48,363 nucleotides of DNA from Tannerellaceae bacterium (GTDB taxonomy: Bacteria > Bacteroidota > Bacteroidia > Bacteroidales > Tannerellaceae), in NCBI GenBank assembly GCA_021204405.1, contig JAJPZJ010000091.1:1-48363 (forward strand), written 5' to 3'. Below the pieces are notes generated by a model. The model saw only the letters and a list, made by a program, of their open reading frames with translations, was not told the origin of the DNA and made no database searches. The position numbers and the translations under genes were made by a program. Below, piece after piece: positions 1 through 9,109 of the stretch; position 1 is the first letter of the stretch, and every line of letters begins with the position of its first letter.

Positions 1-1057
1 GATAATTGTTGTAATAGCTGATATTTTCTTTTACTAAAATATCAATAGGCATATAATTGATCTTTAAGGGAGTTTCTTCTAATACCAAATGTCTGAAAAG
101 CGTACGTATACTATTGAACCCCTGTACTTCCGGTCGTTGTGCGATCAGGTGAGTAATTACTTCTTTATTCAGGTATTCAATATTGGCATCAATAACATCA
201 TAGCCGATAAGCCGGAAATTAAGTTCCGGATGGTGAGTTGAGAAATACTCTCCTAATAAATGGACACGGGAGTTAAATATAATACCTTTTTTGACCTGAG
301 GGTGTTTGTCGAAAAAGTTATTCAGTATCACTATATTTTTTTGCTGGTTGTCGGCATGTATCTGCAACTGATATATATTTCCGGTAAAAGAGTTTTTACT
401 GAGATAGTCCCGGAATCCTTCTTCCCGTTTTAGAACCTGGGTCGAATGCTGGTCTCCCCTGCGGATAAATCTGAATATCACTATATCATCATTTTTACCA
501 GCCTGTTCTGATAATAAACGGCCGGCGATATACCCTGAATCGTAAGAATTAGTTCCGTAATAGGCCAGGCAGTTTAAATTTTCAATAAGTGAATCTACAA
601 ATGTGTAAGGTATTTTTAGTTGATCCAATTTGGAAGTTAGTCTTTTTACACTCTCTTCGAAGAGAGTAGCAATAATCACACCCTGGTAATCTTCGAAATT
701 TAAAGAGTTGCAGAGTTGGTCGAAACTGGTTTTATCATATTGATTGAAACAAGTATGTACAACTTCTATATTGTAACTGTTCAATTCTTCTTCTGCTTTG
801 TCTATGCCTTCGATTAATTTGGCCCAGTATTCACCTTCCTGGTAATGGGGAATGAGCACCACAAACCGGTAGTTTTTCTTTAAAGCAAGCGACCGTGCTA
901 TCAGGTTGGGATGATAGTCAATTTCTTTCAATACTTTTTCTACTTTCTTTTGTGCTTCTTCAGATACTTTTCCGCGTTTATGTAATATGCGATCTACTGT
1001 TCCGGTAGAAACTCCGGCAAGTATGGCAATATCTTTAATTCTATAATTTTTTCCCAT
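1..1057 (-). CDS. LacI-family transcriptional regulator (3-prime end off window)
   Basis: Reading from an ATG at 1057, 352 codons stay open to the window edge with no stop, so the C-terminus is missing by a few residues at most (family length about 355-360). The N-terminus is a LacI helix-turn-helix: IKDIAILAGVSTGTVDRIL at about residues 7-25, followed by the hinge region. The rest resembles a periplasmic-binding-protein-like sensor domain, starting near FVVLIPHYQEGEYW. This is the LacI variant common in Bacteroidetes, which normally controls sugar-use genes by binding a sugar or sugar phosphate. It follows the membrane-protein gene by 31 bp on the same strand. No frame disruption was found. 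The regulated genes are probably outside the window to the left. Confidence 0.88.
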   Translation of the reverse strand, partial: MGKNYRIKDIAILAGVSTGTVDRILHKRGKVSEEAQKKVEKVLKEIDYHPNLIARSLALKKNYRFVVLIPHYQEGEYWAKLIEGIDKAEEELNSYNIEVVHTCFNQYDKTSFDQLCNSLNFEDYQGVIIATLFEESVKRLTSKLDQLKIPYTFVDSLIENLNCLAYYGTNSYDSGYIAGRLLSEQAGKNDDIVIFRFIRRGDQHSTQVLKREEGFRDYLSKNSFTGNIYQLQIHADNQQKNIVILNNFFDKHPQVKKGIIFNSRVHLLGEYFSTHHPELNFRLIGYDVIDANIEYLNKEVITHLIAQRPEVQGFNSIRTLFRHLVLEETPLKINYMPIDILVKENISYYNNY

Positions 1058-1088
1058 ATGCAGCTATAAAGTCGGATAGAAGTTGTTA

Positions 1089-1724
1089 TTAATAAGTTTC
1101 TTCCAGGTGTTGTAACGGACTGTTTAATTTTCTGTAAACGTAGCATTGCATCATTAATAGGATAGGAAATGCTAAAAAGATTCCAATAAAGAAAATAATC
1201 ATGCCCACTAATATGATTGCCAGTGTTGTCAGAAATAACATAAACAATGGAAGTCCTTGTCCTTTTGTAATTTCCCAACTGCGTTTAAGGGAGTCTGTAA
1301 TACCCGCATCTTCTTCTACAATAAACATCGTGAAGAATTGTAATCTTAAGGCCAGATATATACCGGGAATAATAAGGAACATCAAACCTATACTAACAAC
1401 TATGAAAAAGAGTATATTTGCAACAAAATAAGTAAGGATTTTTCGCGATTGTTGTCCGTAAGCCGAAAATTGAGGTTCTTCTCCATCAAGTGCCTGAAAT
1501 ATATTTTTTGTATATCCCAGATTAAACAGCAGAGAGATAATGCAACTAATTGCAACAGCAATAAAGTTGCCAACATAAGAATCGGCAGCCGGCATGGAAA
1601 ATATATTTATAGTAAAGGAAATAATAGTCATTCCGACAAGCAGACCAACTAATACCCATATATTTTCTATTGTATGTCTCCAGGATGTTTTAAAAACTTC
1701 CGATATATTAAATTTTGTATTCAT
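1089..1724 (-). CDS. Multi-pass membrane protein of unknown function
   Basis: A 211-residue protein with about five or six hydrophobic segments: near residues 22-42, 52-70, 95-122 and two more after 155. The stretch IIPGIYLALRLQF followed by EDAGITDSLKRSWEITKGQ resembles the loop in DUF975/GPDPase-membrane-domain-like proteins, in which charged ITDSLKRSWE sequences sit between helices. No catalytic residues can be pointed to. It lies just upstream of the LacI gene with a 31-bp gap and could be co-transcribed with it. The function is unknown; inner-membrane location is inferred from the hydrophobicity. The start at 1724 (MNTKFNISEVFKTSW) is supported by the short amphipathic N-terminus usual in this group. 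Confidence 0.7.
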   Translation of the reverse strand: MNTKFNISEVFKTSWRHTIENIWVLVGLLVGMTIISFTINIFSMPAADSYVGNFIAVAISCIISLLFNLGYTKNIFQALDGEEPQFSAYGQQSRKILTYFVANILFFIVVSIGLMFLIIPGIYLALRLQFFTMFIVEEDAGITDSLKRSWEITKGQGLPLFMLFLTTLAIILVGMIIFFIGIFLAFPILLMMQCYVYRKLNSPLQHLEETY

Positions 1725-1793
1725 TGAATTTTGTATTTAAAAAATTATGATGTTGTAAAAATAGAATAAAATATTTGAAACACAAATTTACTA

Positions 1794-2534
1794 TCAATCT
1801 GTCACTTCTTTACATAACTTTAAGATTAATGCCCAATTTTTTGCCAGAGTATGCATATCCGGAAATAAAAGATTGGCTCCCGCGTCTAATAATATCTTAT
1901 TTTCCAAAGGACCGGTATTTACAGCTATAGTAAATATCTGAGCTGCAATGGCAGATTGTACTCCTAAAGGAGCATTTTCTATTACGATTGCTTCGTTATT
2001 TTTTACTCCGGCTTTTTCTAAGCCTATCAGATAAGGTTCCGGGTGAGGTTTTCCATATTTGACATCGTAGCCTGTTACCATTTTACTCCGGACAAATTGT
2101 CCGGGATAGGAGATGTTTATTTTTTCGATAAGGCTCTTCTGTCCTGAGCCAGTAACAATCAGTGTTTGTAAGCCGGATTGAGCGACCTGTTCTACTACCT
2201 CTTTTGCGCCGGGCATGGCTTGTCCATCATTATATTGTGTAAAAAGTGCTGCTTTTTGCTTATATATTTCTTTCTTTTCTTCTGGGGTTGCATCCCGGTG
2301 AAAAGTACGCTGGAACAATTCATTAATCGTGCTGTCGCCTGTTCTTCCTTCAAAAAGATAAAAATCGGCCGGAGTACATTGGAGGGAATGCCCGGAGGCT
2401 ACTTCGTGCCAGGCACGGGCATGAAATTGCATGGAATCGTATAAAACCCCATCCATATCGAAAAGTACAGCCTTAGGGATTAATTGGGAATAGGAATATT
2501 TATTCAGATAACGTATAATTGCCTCTTTTATCAT
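1794..2534 (-). CDS. HAD-family hydrolase, beta-phosphoglucomutase-like
   Basis: A 246-residue haloacid-dehalogenase-superfamily protein. Motif I is FDMDGVLYDS, with the nucleophile Asp26 and acid/base Asp28. A helical cap follows (about residues 35-100). Motif II is the Thr in LIVTGSGQ, the conserved Lys lies in VKYGKPHPEPYL, and motif III is VIENAPLGVQSA. The PEPYL segment and cap size match the beta-phosphoglucomutase/phosphatase subgroup, which acts on small sugar phosphates in the cytosol; substrate cannot be told. It follows pgi on the same strand but is separated by a rho-independent terminator, so it is probably transcribed separately. An extra 20 residues precede the usual N-terminus, so the true start could lie a little further in. 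Confidence 0.85.
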   Translation of the reverse strand: MIKEAIIRYLNKYSYSQLIPKAVLFDMDGVLYDSMQFHARAWHEVASGHSLQCTPADFYLFEGRTGDSTINELFQRTFHRDATPEEKKEIYKQKAALFTQYNDGQAMPGAKEVVEQVAQSGLQTLIVTGSGQKSLIEKINISYPGQFVRSKMVTGYDVKYGKPHPEPYLIGLEKAGVKNNEAIVIENAPLGVQSAIAAQIFTIAVNTGPLENKILLDAGANLLFPDMHTLAKNWALILKLCKEVTD

Positions 2535-2584
2535 ATAAATCGTTTCATTAGGATAGAAAGCGAAGATATTAAAAATGAGCGTAT

Positions 2585-2618
2585 AAAAAAAAGAACGGAA
2601 TAGTATTAACTATTCCGT
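2585..2618 (-). terminator. Rho-independent terminator after pgi
   Basis: A perfect 10-bp stem (2595-2604 with 2609-2618) and an ATTA loop, followed on the minus strand by a U-rich run at 2592-2585. It lies 22 bp past the pgi stop and ends the lysS-gpsA-pgi run. Confidence 0.88.
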
Positions 2619-2639
2619 CCCTATGAATAATTTTTATTT

Positions 2640-3983
2640 TTATAAGCGGGCTTTAATTGCTTCAGTTTCTTTTTCGAATCCGGGTTTGTCTAATAAGGCA
2701 AACATATTCTTTTTATAGGCTTCTACACCTGGCTGATCGAATGGGTTGACGCCTAACATATAACCACTTATACCACAAGCTTTTTCAAAGAAATAGAAAA
2801 GTTGTCCGATATAATAGGGGGTAACCTGTGGTAGTGTGATCTTCAGGTTCGGTACACCACCGTCGACGTGAGCCAACTGAGTTCCTAATTCTGCCATTTT
2901 ATTTACCTCATCTACTCTTTTACCGGCCAGGAAGTTCAATCCATCCAGATTTTCTTTATCTGTTTCGATAATTACGGTCCGGTCTAGTGTTTCTACAGAA
3001 ATTACTGTTTCAAAAATAGTACGCTCACCATCCTGAATCCACTGTCCCATAGAATGAAGGTCGGTTGTCAGGTCAACAGAGGCCGGGAAAATACCTTTGC
3101 CGTCTTTACCTTCGCTTTCGCCGTATAACTGTTTCCACCATTCAGCAATATAATGTAATTTAGGATGAAAGTTTGCAAGAATCTCTATTTTCTTTCCGCT
3201 TTGGTATAACTCATTTCGGGTTGCTGCGTAGATAGCTGCCATATTATCAGCAAAAGGAACATCAGTTCCGGTTGCTTTCTCCATCACTACAGCACCTGCC
3301 ACTAAGTCGCGAATACTAATACCAGCTACCGCAATAGGTAATAGGCCTACCGGAGTGAGTACGGAAAAACGTCCTCCTACATTATCCGGAATAATGAATG
3401 TTTTATAACCTTCCTGATCTGCCAATGTGCGGAGAGCGCCTTTATTAGCATCAGTAATAGCAACAATACGGTGTTTTGCTTCTTCTTTACCAACCGCCTC
3501 TTCGAGTTGTTTTTTCAGGATCCGGAAGGCTAATGCAGGTTCAGTAGTTGTGCCTGATTTAGAAATATTAATAATACCGAATTGTTTTCCTTTCAGTATT
3601 TCACTCAGTTCATAAAGATAATCTTCTCCGATATTTTGTCCGGCATATAGGATAACCGGATTTTTTCTATCAGTTTGTAACCAGTCAAAACTATTATTCA
3701 ATGCTTCAACGACAGCTTTTGTTCCCAGATAACTACCCCCGATACCTACTGCTACTACTACTTCGCATTTAGAACGTAAAAGGTTGGCGGTATTTTCAAT
3801 ATCTGTTAATTCTGCATCAGTGATAGAGGAGGGGAGGTGTAACCATCCCAGGAAATCGTTTCCTGCACCTGTTCCATTATGTAACATTGCATTGGATTCA
3901 TTTGCTTTTGCTTCCTGTGCATATATCTGCTCTCTGGTTACGAAGCCTAAAGCTTTGTCAATGTTTAAACTGATCTTTTTCAT
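2640..3983 (-). CDS. pgi: Glucose-6-phosphate isomerase
   Basis: Interconverts glucose-6-phosphate and fructose-6-phosphate in the cytosol (glycolysis and gluconeogenesis). The 447-residue length matches the short bacterial form. Visible are the SIS-fold phosphate-binding loop (SKSGTTTEP, about residues 141-149), the PGI signature [12 protein letters not shown] (202-213), the segment with the catalytic Glu ([15 protein letters not shown]) and the C-terminal signature [14 protein letters not shown]. It lies 12 bp downstream of gpsA on the same strand and is followed by a strong terminator, so lysS-gpsA-pgi is probably one transcript. No damage is seen. Confidence 0.97.
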   Translation of the reverse strand: MKKISLNIDKALGFVTREQIYAQEAKANESNAMLHNGTGAGNDFLGWLHLPSSITDAELTDIENTANLLRSKCEVVVAVGIGGSYLGTKAVVEALNNSFDWLQTDRKNPVILYAGQNIGEDYLYELSEILKGKQFGIINISKSGTTTEPALAFRILKKQLEEAVGKEEAKHRIVAITDANKGALRTLADQEGYKTFIIPDNVGGRFSVLTPVGLLPIAVAGISIRDLVAGAVVMEKATGTDVPFADNMAAIYAATRNELYQSGKKIEILANFHPKLHYIAEWWKQLYGESEGKDGKGIFPASVDLTTDLHSMGQWIQDGERTIFETVISVETLDRTVIIETDKENLDGLNFLAGKRVDEVNKMAELGTQLAHVDGGVPNLKITLPQVTPYYIGQLFYFFEKACGISGYMLGVNPFDQPGVEAYKKNMFALLDKPGFEKETEAIKARL

Positions 3984-3995
3984 AACTAATACTTT

Positions 3996-4991
3996 TTATT
4001 TGAACGTTTTCGTTAATTGCTTTATAACGGTTGTTGGTGATTTTTTTTCGTATAAAATTTGGTAAACAGCATCTAAGATAGGCATGTTTACCTTATATTT
4101 TTCATTAATCTCATGAATACATTTAGTACCGTAGAATCCTTCTGCAATCATTTCCATTTCCAGTTGGGCTGTCTTTACCGAATATCCTTTTCCAATCATT
4201 GTTCCGAACGTACGGTTCCGGCTAAAGCGGGAATAAGAAGTTACCAACAGGTCTCCCAGATAAACAGAATCGGTAATATCGCGGTCAAGACCGTAAACTG
4301 CATCTACGAAATTCCGCATTTCCTCAATAGCATTGGATAAGAAAACGGCCTGAAAGTTATCTCCGTATTTCATTCCATGGCAAATACCGGCTACAATGGC
4401 ATATACATTTTTCAGTACTGAAGCATATTCTATACCAATTACATCTGCACAACTTGAACTTTTGAGATATTGATTTTTGAAAATCTCAGATATTTTTTGT
4501 GCTTTTTCTATATCCGGGCATGCTATTGTGATATAGGAAAGACGTTCCAACGCCACTTCTTCGGCATGACAGGGTCCACTTATAATCGCAATATTCTCAA
4601 TAGGAACTTTATAATATTCAGCAAAATAATCGGTAATCAGCATATTCTCATCCGAAACAATACCTTTAATTGCGGAAATAATGATCTTCGAACTTAGTGG
4701 GGTTTTCACCTTTTTCAAATGTTGTTTGAGGAAAGGTGAAGGAGTTGCAAATATTAGCGTATCCGAATCCTTAATGGCCTGATTAATATTGGAATAAAAG
4801 TTGATTTTATCTGTATCAAATTTTATTCCTGAGAGATAACTGGGGTTATGTCCCAACCGTTTAAAATCTTCTATACGATCAGGTCTGCGCATATACCAGT
4901 TAATGCTGTCTTGTGTAGAAAGTAGGATTTTGGCTAACGCAGTAGCCCAGCTACCTCCTCCCATTATGGCTATTTTTCCGGGCAATTTCAT
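3996..4991 (-). CDS. gpsA: Glycerol-3-phosphate dehydrogenase [NAD(P)+]
   Basis: Reduces dihydroxyacetone phosphate to sn-glycerol-3-phosphate, the entry to phospholipid synthesis. The 331-residue protein has the N-terminal nucleotide-binding loop GGGSWATA (residues 11-18), the substrate-site motif SAIKG with Lys109, and the catalytic region IEYASVLKNVYAI with Lys194, as in GpsA enzymes. The C-terminal helical domain is complete (family length about 330-340). The start MKLPGKIAIMGGG is the only sensible one. It starts 10 bp after the restored lysS stop and ends 12 bp before pgi, which suggests a single operon. Confidence 0.96.
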   Translation of the reverse strand: MKLPGKIAIMGGGSWATALAKILLSTQDSINWYMRRPDRIEDFKRLGHNPSYLSGIKFDTDKINFYSNINQAIKDSDTLIFATPSPFLKQHLKKVKTPLSSKIIISAIKGIVSDENMLITDYFAEYYKVPIENIAIISGPCHAEEVALERLSYITIACPDIEKAQKISEIFKNQYLKSSSCADVIGIEYASVLKNVYAIVAGICHGMKYGDNFQAVFLSNAIEEMRNFVDAVYGLDRDITDSVYLGDLLVTSYSRFSRNRTFGTMIGKGYSVKTAQLEMEMIAEGFYGTKCIHEINEKYKVNMPILDAVYQILYEKKSPTTVIKQLTKTFK

Positions 4992-5001
4992 AGAACTTCA
5001 G

Positions 5002-6733
5002 TTATTTAGCTGCATTTGCAATCCAGTTTTCTACTGTTTCTGTAGCCGGGTTCTGCAATTCAAGCTTGTGTTTTTTATTTAATTCACAAAGTTCTTGTCG
5101 CAATTTATTGGGATTTACATCTTTTAATGAATCTACAGTGAGATATCCTGCTTTCTGAAGAGCCGAAACCCATGCTGCCTCAATACCTGCTTCCTGATAT
5201 TTTTCTACAGGATCTTTTTTTAATAGTTTTCTCAGGACGCATCTGTGGGAAGAACAGTACTTCCTGGATACTTTCCTGTCCAGTCATAAACATTACTAAC
5301 CGGTCCATACCAATTCCCATACCACTTGTCGGAGGCATACCGTATTCTAGTGCACGCAGGAAATCGTTATCGATGAACATTGCTTCGTCATCTCCTTTTT
5401 CGGATAAACGTAATTGTTCTTCGAAGCGCATCCGCTGATCTATCGGGTCATTTAGTTCTGAATAAGCATTCGCCAGTTCCTTTCCGTTTACCATTAATTC
5501 AAAACGTTCTGTTAACTCCGGATTGTTCCTGTGCTTTTTTGTTAATGGTGACATCTCAATCGGATAATCTGTAATGAAAGTTGGTTGTATGTAGTTCGCT
5601 TCACACTTTTCACCGAATATTTCATCAATCAGTTTACCTTTACCCATAGTTTCGTCATGCTCAATACCTAACTGATCGCATACTTTACGTAATTCAGTTT
5701 CATCCATGCCGGTAATATCGACACCTGTATGCTCTTTGATAGCATCAATCATGGTAATTCGTTTGTATGGAGCTTTGAAATCTGTTTTTTTATCGCCGAT
5801 TTTAACCTTTGTGGTTCCATGTACATCCAGACAGATTTTTTCAAGCATTTGCTCGGTGGTATCCATCATCCAGTTGTAATCTTTATAAGCCACATAGATT
5901 TCCATACAAGTAAATTCCGGGTTATGTGTCCGGTCCATTCCTTCATTACGGAAATTCCGGCTGAACTCATATACACCTTCAAAACCACCTATGATTAATC
6001 GTTTCAGGTATAACTCATTGGCAATACGTAAGTACAGAGGTATATCTAACGCATTATGGTGGGTAATGAATGGACGTGCGGCAGCACCACCCGGTATACT
6101 TTGTAATACAGGTGTGTCTACTTCAAGATAGCCCCGGTTATTAAAAAACTCACGCATGGAGTTAAATATCTTAGTACGTTTGATAAAGATATCTTTTACT
6201 CCTTCATTTACAACCAAGTCTACATATCGTTGGCGATAACGTAGCTCGGGATCAGTGAAGCCATCATATACCACCCCATCTTTCATTTTTACAATCGGAA
6301 GAGGTTTCAATGATTTTGAAAGTATATTCAGTTCCTGGGCATGCACTGATATTTCCCTCATCTGGGTACGGAAAACGTACCCTTTGATACCAACGAAATC
6401 GCCGATATCAAGTAATTTCTTAAATACAGTATTATATAGTTCTTTGTCTTCGCCAGGACAGATCTCATCTCTTGAAATGTATACCTGAATTCTTCCTTCA
6501 GAGTCCTGTAACTCCATAAAAGAAGCTTTACCCATAATACGGCGACTCATAATGCGACCTGCAATACTTACATTACGTGGCTCAGCGTCATCCTGGAAGG
6601 AGTGTTTTATTTCAGTGGAATATGCATTGGTTACGTACTCGGCTGCGGGATAGGGTTCTATACCCATCTGACGTAACTGTTCCATACTGTTACGTCTGAA
6701 AATTTCCTGTTCGCTCAGTTCTAATAAATTCAT
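5002..6733 (-). pseudogene. lysS: Lysyl-tRNA synthetase, C-terminal extension frameshifted
   Basis: Class II lysyl-tRNA synthetase, which charges tRNA-Lys. The intact reading frame covers the OB-fold anticodon domain (about residues 55-165) and the catalytic core, including motif 2 ([15 protein letters not shown]) and motif 3 ([11 protein letters not shown]). At the run of seven A (minus strand; 5215-5221) the frame runs off to an early stop at 5180 after [10 protein letters not shown]. Taking out one A restores [15 protein letters not shown] and a further 70 or so codons ending WIANAAK at 5002. This is the C-terminal extension seen in Bacteroidetes LysS. The catalytic domain is untouched, so the truncated enzyme may still work. 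Because lysS is normally essential, a homopolymer sequencing error is equally possible; transcriptional slippage on A7 could also partly repair it. Confidence 0.9.
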
Positions 6734-6762
6734 TATGCGATTATATTTAGTATAATACGTAG

Positions 6763-6799
6763 CAAAAGTACAAAATAATTGATAATTAACAAAAGTACA
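6763..6799 (-). promoter_or_regulatory. Promoter of lysS-gpsA-pgi
   Basis: On the minus strand the Bacteroidetes -7 element TACTTTTG is at 6770-6763 and a -33 TTTG is at 6793-6790, exactly 19 bp apart. The -33 TTTG is itself the end of a second TACTTTTG (6797-6790) supplied by the tandem duplication here. Transcription would start about 20-25 bp before the lysS ATG. A match to TTTG-N19-TAnnTTTG by eye. Confidence 0.7.
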
Positions 6800-6816
6800 A
6801 ATAATTGATAATTAAC
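6764..6816. repeat. 27/26-bp tandem duplication upstream of lysS
   Basis: Two adjacent copies, 6764-6790 and 6791-6816, differing only by one A. Each carries the motif AAAAGTAC and an AT-rich tail, so each contributes one promoter -7 box on the minus strand. It is one of six such duplications in this window. Confidence 0.9.
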
Positions 6817-6973
6817 AATAGTGAAAGGGGGTTGAAACGAATGCCCTGGTATATCAGCTATTTTTCTTTCTTTATATTTTCTACCGGATGAGTTCAGAAG
6901 AAGATTTTATTACTGTAAGGTTAAAAACCTCTTGGAGAGAATTATGCTAAGCTATTAGCAGGTATACGGTTCT

Positions 6974-7543
6974 TTATTTACAGAAAAAGGGCAGGTAATC
7001 GTGTATAGATTCTGGCAGAAAAAACCGTACGTCTTTTCCTTCTTTACATGCTTCTCTTATGAAAGTGGAAGATATTTCGATAATAGGTGCATTTACTTTC
7101 CGAATGTCCGGATAAATAGAGGGAATATCTATTGTATATCCTAAACGGGGATAGATTAAGATCGGATAGGAGTGTAATATTTCTTCATAATCTTTCCATC
7201 GCTCTATCAATACCCAGTTATCAGCTCCCATAATAAAATAAAACTTATTTTCAGGATAGTTTTTTTTCAATGCAGCTAAAGTTACTACTGTGTAGGTGGG
7301 TTGTGGCAGGGAAAATTCAAAATCACTCACCTTGAATTTAGAATAATCGCCAATGGCTGTTTTTACTAATTGTAACCGCACTTTATCATCTATCAGATCT
7401 TTTTTATTTTTTAACGGACTTTGTGGAGTAATCAAAAACCATATTTCATCCAGCTCCTCATATTCACATATCCAGTTAGCCAATGCCAGATGGCCGATGT
7501 GGATTGGATTGAAAGAACCGGAAAAAATACCTGTTTTTTTCAT
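6974..7543 (-). CDS. nadD: Nicotinate-nucleotide adenylyltransferase
   Basis: Transfers AMP from ATP to nicotinate mononucleotide, giving deamido-NAD, the penultimate step of NAD synthesis. The 189-residue protein opens with the nucleotidyltransferase phosphate-binding loop [14 protein letters not shown] (HxGH type, residues 8-21). It carries the substrate segment LITPQSPLK, the FIMGADNW motif and the C-terminal ISSTFIR signature. The start ATG overlaps the end of gmk by 4 bp, so the two are translationally coupled. No clear terminator follows in the 240 bp before lysS. Confidence 0.94.
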   Translation of the reverse strand: MKKTGIFSGSFNPIHIGHLALANWICEYEELDEIWFLITPQSPLKNKKDLIDDKVRLQLVKTAIGDYSKFKVSDFEFSLPQPTYTVVTLAALKKNYPENKFYFIMGADNWVLIERWKDYEEILHSYPILIYPRLGYTIDIPSIYPDIRKVNAPIIEISSTFIREACKEGKDVRFFLPESIHDYLPFFCK

Positions 7544-8106
7544 TCTGCAAGGAATTTCTTTATTTGCTGTAATGTTTCCTGTTGTGCAGTTTCCAACTTG
7601 TCATTAGTAATAACTATATCAAATTTGGCAGCGAAACCTAATTCAAATTCAGCTTTTGCTATACGGCTTTCAATTACTTCTGCCGAGTCAGTTCCACGTC
7701 CGATCAGACGTTTTCTTAACTCTTCAATACCCGGAGGCTGGATAAAAATTGATAAAGCTTGCTTACCATAATATTGTTTTATGTTGCAACCACCTACTAC
7801 ATCTACGTCAAATAATGCATTGTGTCCTGTTTGCAGTATACGTTCTACTTCACTTTTTAATGTACCGTAAAATTTATCCGTATATACTTCTTCATACTCA
7901 AGAAAATGGTCATTAGCGATTCGGGAACGAAATTCATCCGGAGTAAGGAAGTAATATTCCACCCCATGCTGTTCCGAACCTCTGGGTTCGCGGCTGGTAG
8001 CAGATATGGAGAACTCAAGGTCCAGATTCTGTTGTAACAGATAATTAATAATAGTTGACTTTCCTGACCCCGAGGGGGCTGAAAATATAATAACCTTACC
8101 TGCCAT
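7540..8106 (-). CDS. gmk: Guanylate kinase
   Basis: Phosphorylates GMP to GDP with ATP. The 188-residue protein has the P-loop [10 protein letters not shown] (about residues 9-18), the GMP-binding segment [17 protein letters not shown] and the NH2-terminal lid region [13 protein letters not shown]. Length is normal (about 185-205). It sits 2 bp after yicC and overlaps nadD by 4 bp, giving a yicC-gmk-nadD operon; the yicC-gmk pair is conserved across many bacteria. Confidence 0.96.
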   Translation of the reverse strand: MAGKVIIFSAPSGSGKSTIINYLLQQNLDLEFSISATSREPRGSEQHGVEYYFLTPDEFRSRIANDHFLEYEEVYTDKFYGTLKSEVERILQTGHNALFDVDVVGGCNIKQYYGKQALSIFIQPPGIEELRKRLIGRGTDSAEVIESRIAKAEFELGFAAKFDIVITNDKLETAQQETLQQIKKFLAE

Positions 8107-8108
8107 TT

Positions 8109-8981
8109 TTATAAAACATTTAAAATCTGTTCTTTGATCTGTTCGAGTTCATCTTTCATCTGGACAACGATCTTTTGCATTTCTGCATGATTGCTTTTAG
8201 AACCTAGTGTATTGATTTCCCTACTCATTTCCTGAGCAATAAAACCTAATTTTTTACCTTGTGCTTCTCCTGAATTAATGGTGCTTACAAAATATTGTAA
8301 ATGGTTTATCAGACGAGTCTTTTCTTCATTTACGTCCAGTTTTTCTATATAATAGATCATTTCCTGTTCGAAACGATTCTTATCATAATCCTGTGCTGCG
8401 ACTTTTTCAAGTTGTTCAATAATACGGTTTTTAATCTTTTCCAGACGCTTACCTTCATATTTTTCAATTTCAAGAAGCAAATGTTCTATATTACTGATTT
8501 TTTGTTTAAATAAATCAGATAGCATTTTCCCTTCCTGAACACGGAATTCTTTGAGTTTAGAAATTGCTTTCTCAATTGCTTCGCAAACCGTTTTCCACTC
8601 AGTTTCGTCTACCTCTGCTATTTCATTCTTTATTACATCAGGTAAACGTAATATAGTATGGAATACATCTCCGGGCATTTCAATACCTGATTGTTGAGAT
8701 ATGGCAGCAATCTGAGCATAATAGTTTTCAAAAGTAGCCTGATTTATCTGGGTAGGGACACTACTTCCAATATACTCCAAATAAACATTGAATTCAACTT
8801 TTCCCCGCTCTAACGATTTATTTAACAGGCTACGAATCTCCATCTCTTTTTCCTTGTATATAGAAGGTATATGAGTCGAAAGATCCAGTTGCTTACTATT
8901 AAGTGCTTTTATTTCTATTGTTATTTTTTTAGAAGGAAGTTCGGCAATTTCTTTACCGAAACCTGTCATGGATTGTATCAT
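8109..8981 (-). CDS. yicC: YicC family endoribonuclease-like protein
   Basis: The family hallmark MIQSMTGFGK sets the start at 8981 rather than at an upstream in-frame ATG, which would add a low-complexity leader. The 290-residue length and the C-terminal DUF1732 signature (GFIAQEMSREINTLGSKSN) match the YicC family, in which E. coli YicC is an RNase. A long coiled-coil-like, charged middle (about 130-230) is typical. It heads the yicC-gmk-nadD operon. The protein is intact. Confidence 0.92.
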   Translation of the reverse strand: MIQSMTGFGKEIAELPSKKITIEIKALNSKQLDLSTHIPSIYKEKEMEIRSLLNKSLERGKVEFNVYLEYIGSSVPTQINQATFENYYAQIAAISQQSGIEMPGDVFHTILRLPDVIKNEIAEVDETEWKTVCEAIEKAISKLKEFRVQEGKMLSDLFKQKISNIEHLLLEIEKYEGKRLEKIKNRIIEQLEKVAAQDYDKNRFEQEMIYYIEKLDVNEEKTRLINHLQYFVSTINSGEAQGKKLGFIAQEMSREINTLGSKSNHAEMQKIVVQMKDELEQIKEQILNVL

Positions 8982-9001
8982 ATTACTATAATAAGTTTCC
9001 G

Positions 9002-9009
9002 CAAAGTTA
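9002..9009 (-). promoter_or_regulatory. -7 promoter box for yicC-gmk-nadD
   Basis: TAACTTTG on the minus strand (9009-9002) fits the Bacteroidetes TAnnTTTG consensus, 21 bp before the yicC start. No clean TTTG at -33; the adjacent upstream sequence is a tandem duplication. Confidence 0.5.
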
Positions 9010-9025
9010 ATTTTTATTTTGAACA

Positions 9026-9075
9026 ATGCTTGTCGTAGTAGTATATAAAAATGCTTGTCGTAGTAGTATATAAAA
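9026..9075. repeat. 25-bp perfect tandem duplication between yicC and tsaB
   Basis: Two identical 25-bp units, 9026-9050 and 9051-9075, each starting ATGCTTGTCGTAGTAG. It lies between the divergent yicC and tsaB promoters, so it shifts the spacing of whatever upstream elements they use. It does not touch a coding region. Confidence 0.95.
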
Positions 9076-9078
9076 ATG

Positions 9079-9086
9079 TACTTTTG
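9079..9086 (+). promoter_or_regulatory. -7 promoter box for tsaB
   Basis: TACTTTTG matches TAnnTTTG, 23 bp before the tsaB ATG. A partial -33 (CTTG at 9054-9057) lies 21 bp upstream within the tandem repeat. Confidence 0.55.
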
Positions 9087-9109
9087 TACTTTTAAAATGT
9101 ATTATAGAA

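Noticed and set aside
994-1278. 94-codon minus-strand frame overlapping the LacI start and the membrane-protein gene
   Set aside because: It lies across the real LacI start in another frame and shows no domain-like sequence.
5180-5221. Programmed -1 ribosomal frameshift at the A7 run in lysS
   Set aside because: Restoring the frame needs removal of one base (+1 direction), whereas slippery A-AAA-AAG sites give -1. Transcriptional slippage remains possible but was not claimed as a feature.
8109-9026. Longer YicC with start at 9026
   Set aside because: The family begins MIQSMTGFGK at 8981, and the longer form would overlap the -7 box at 9002-9009.
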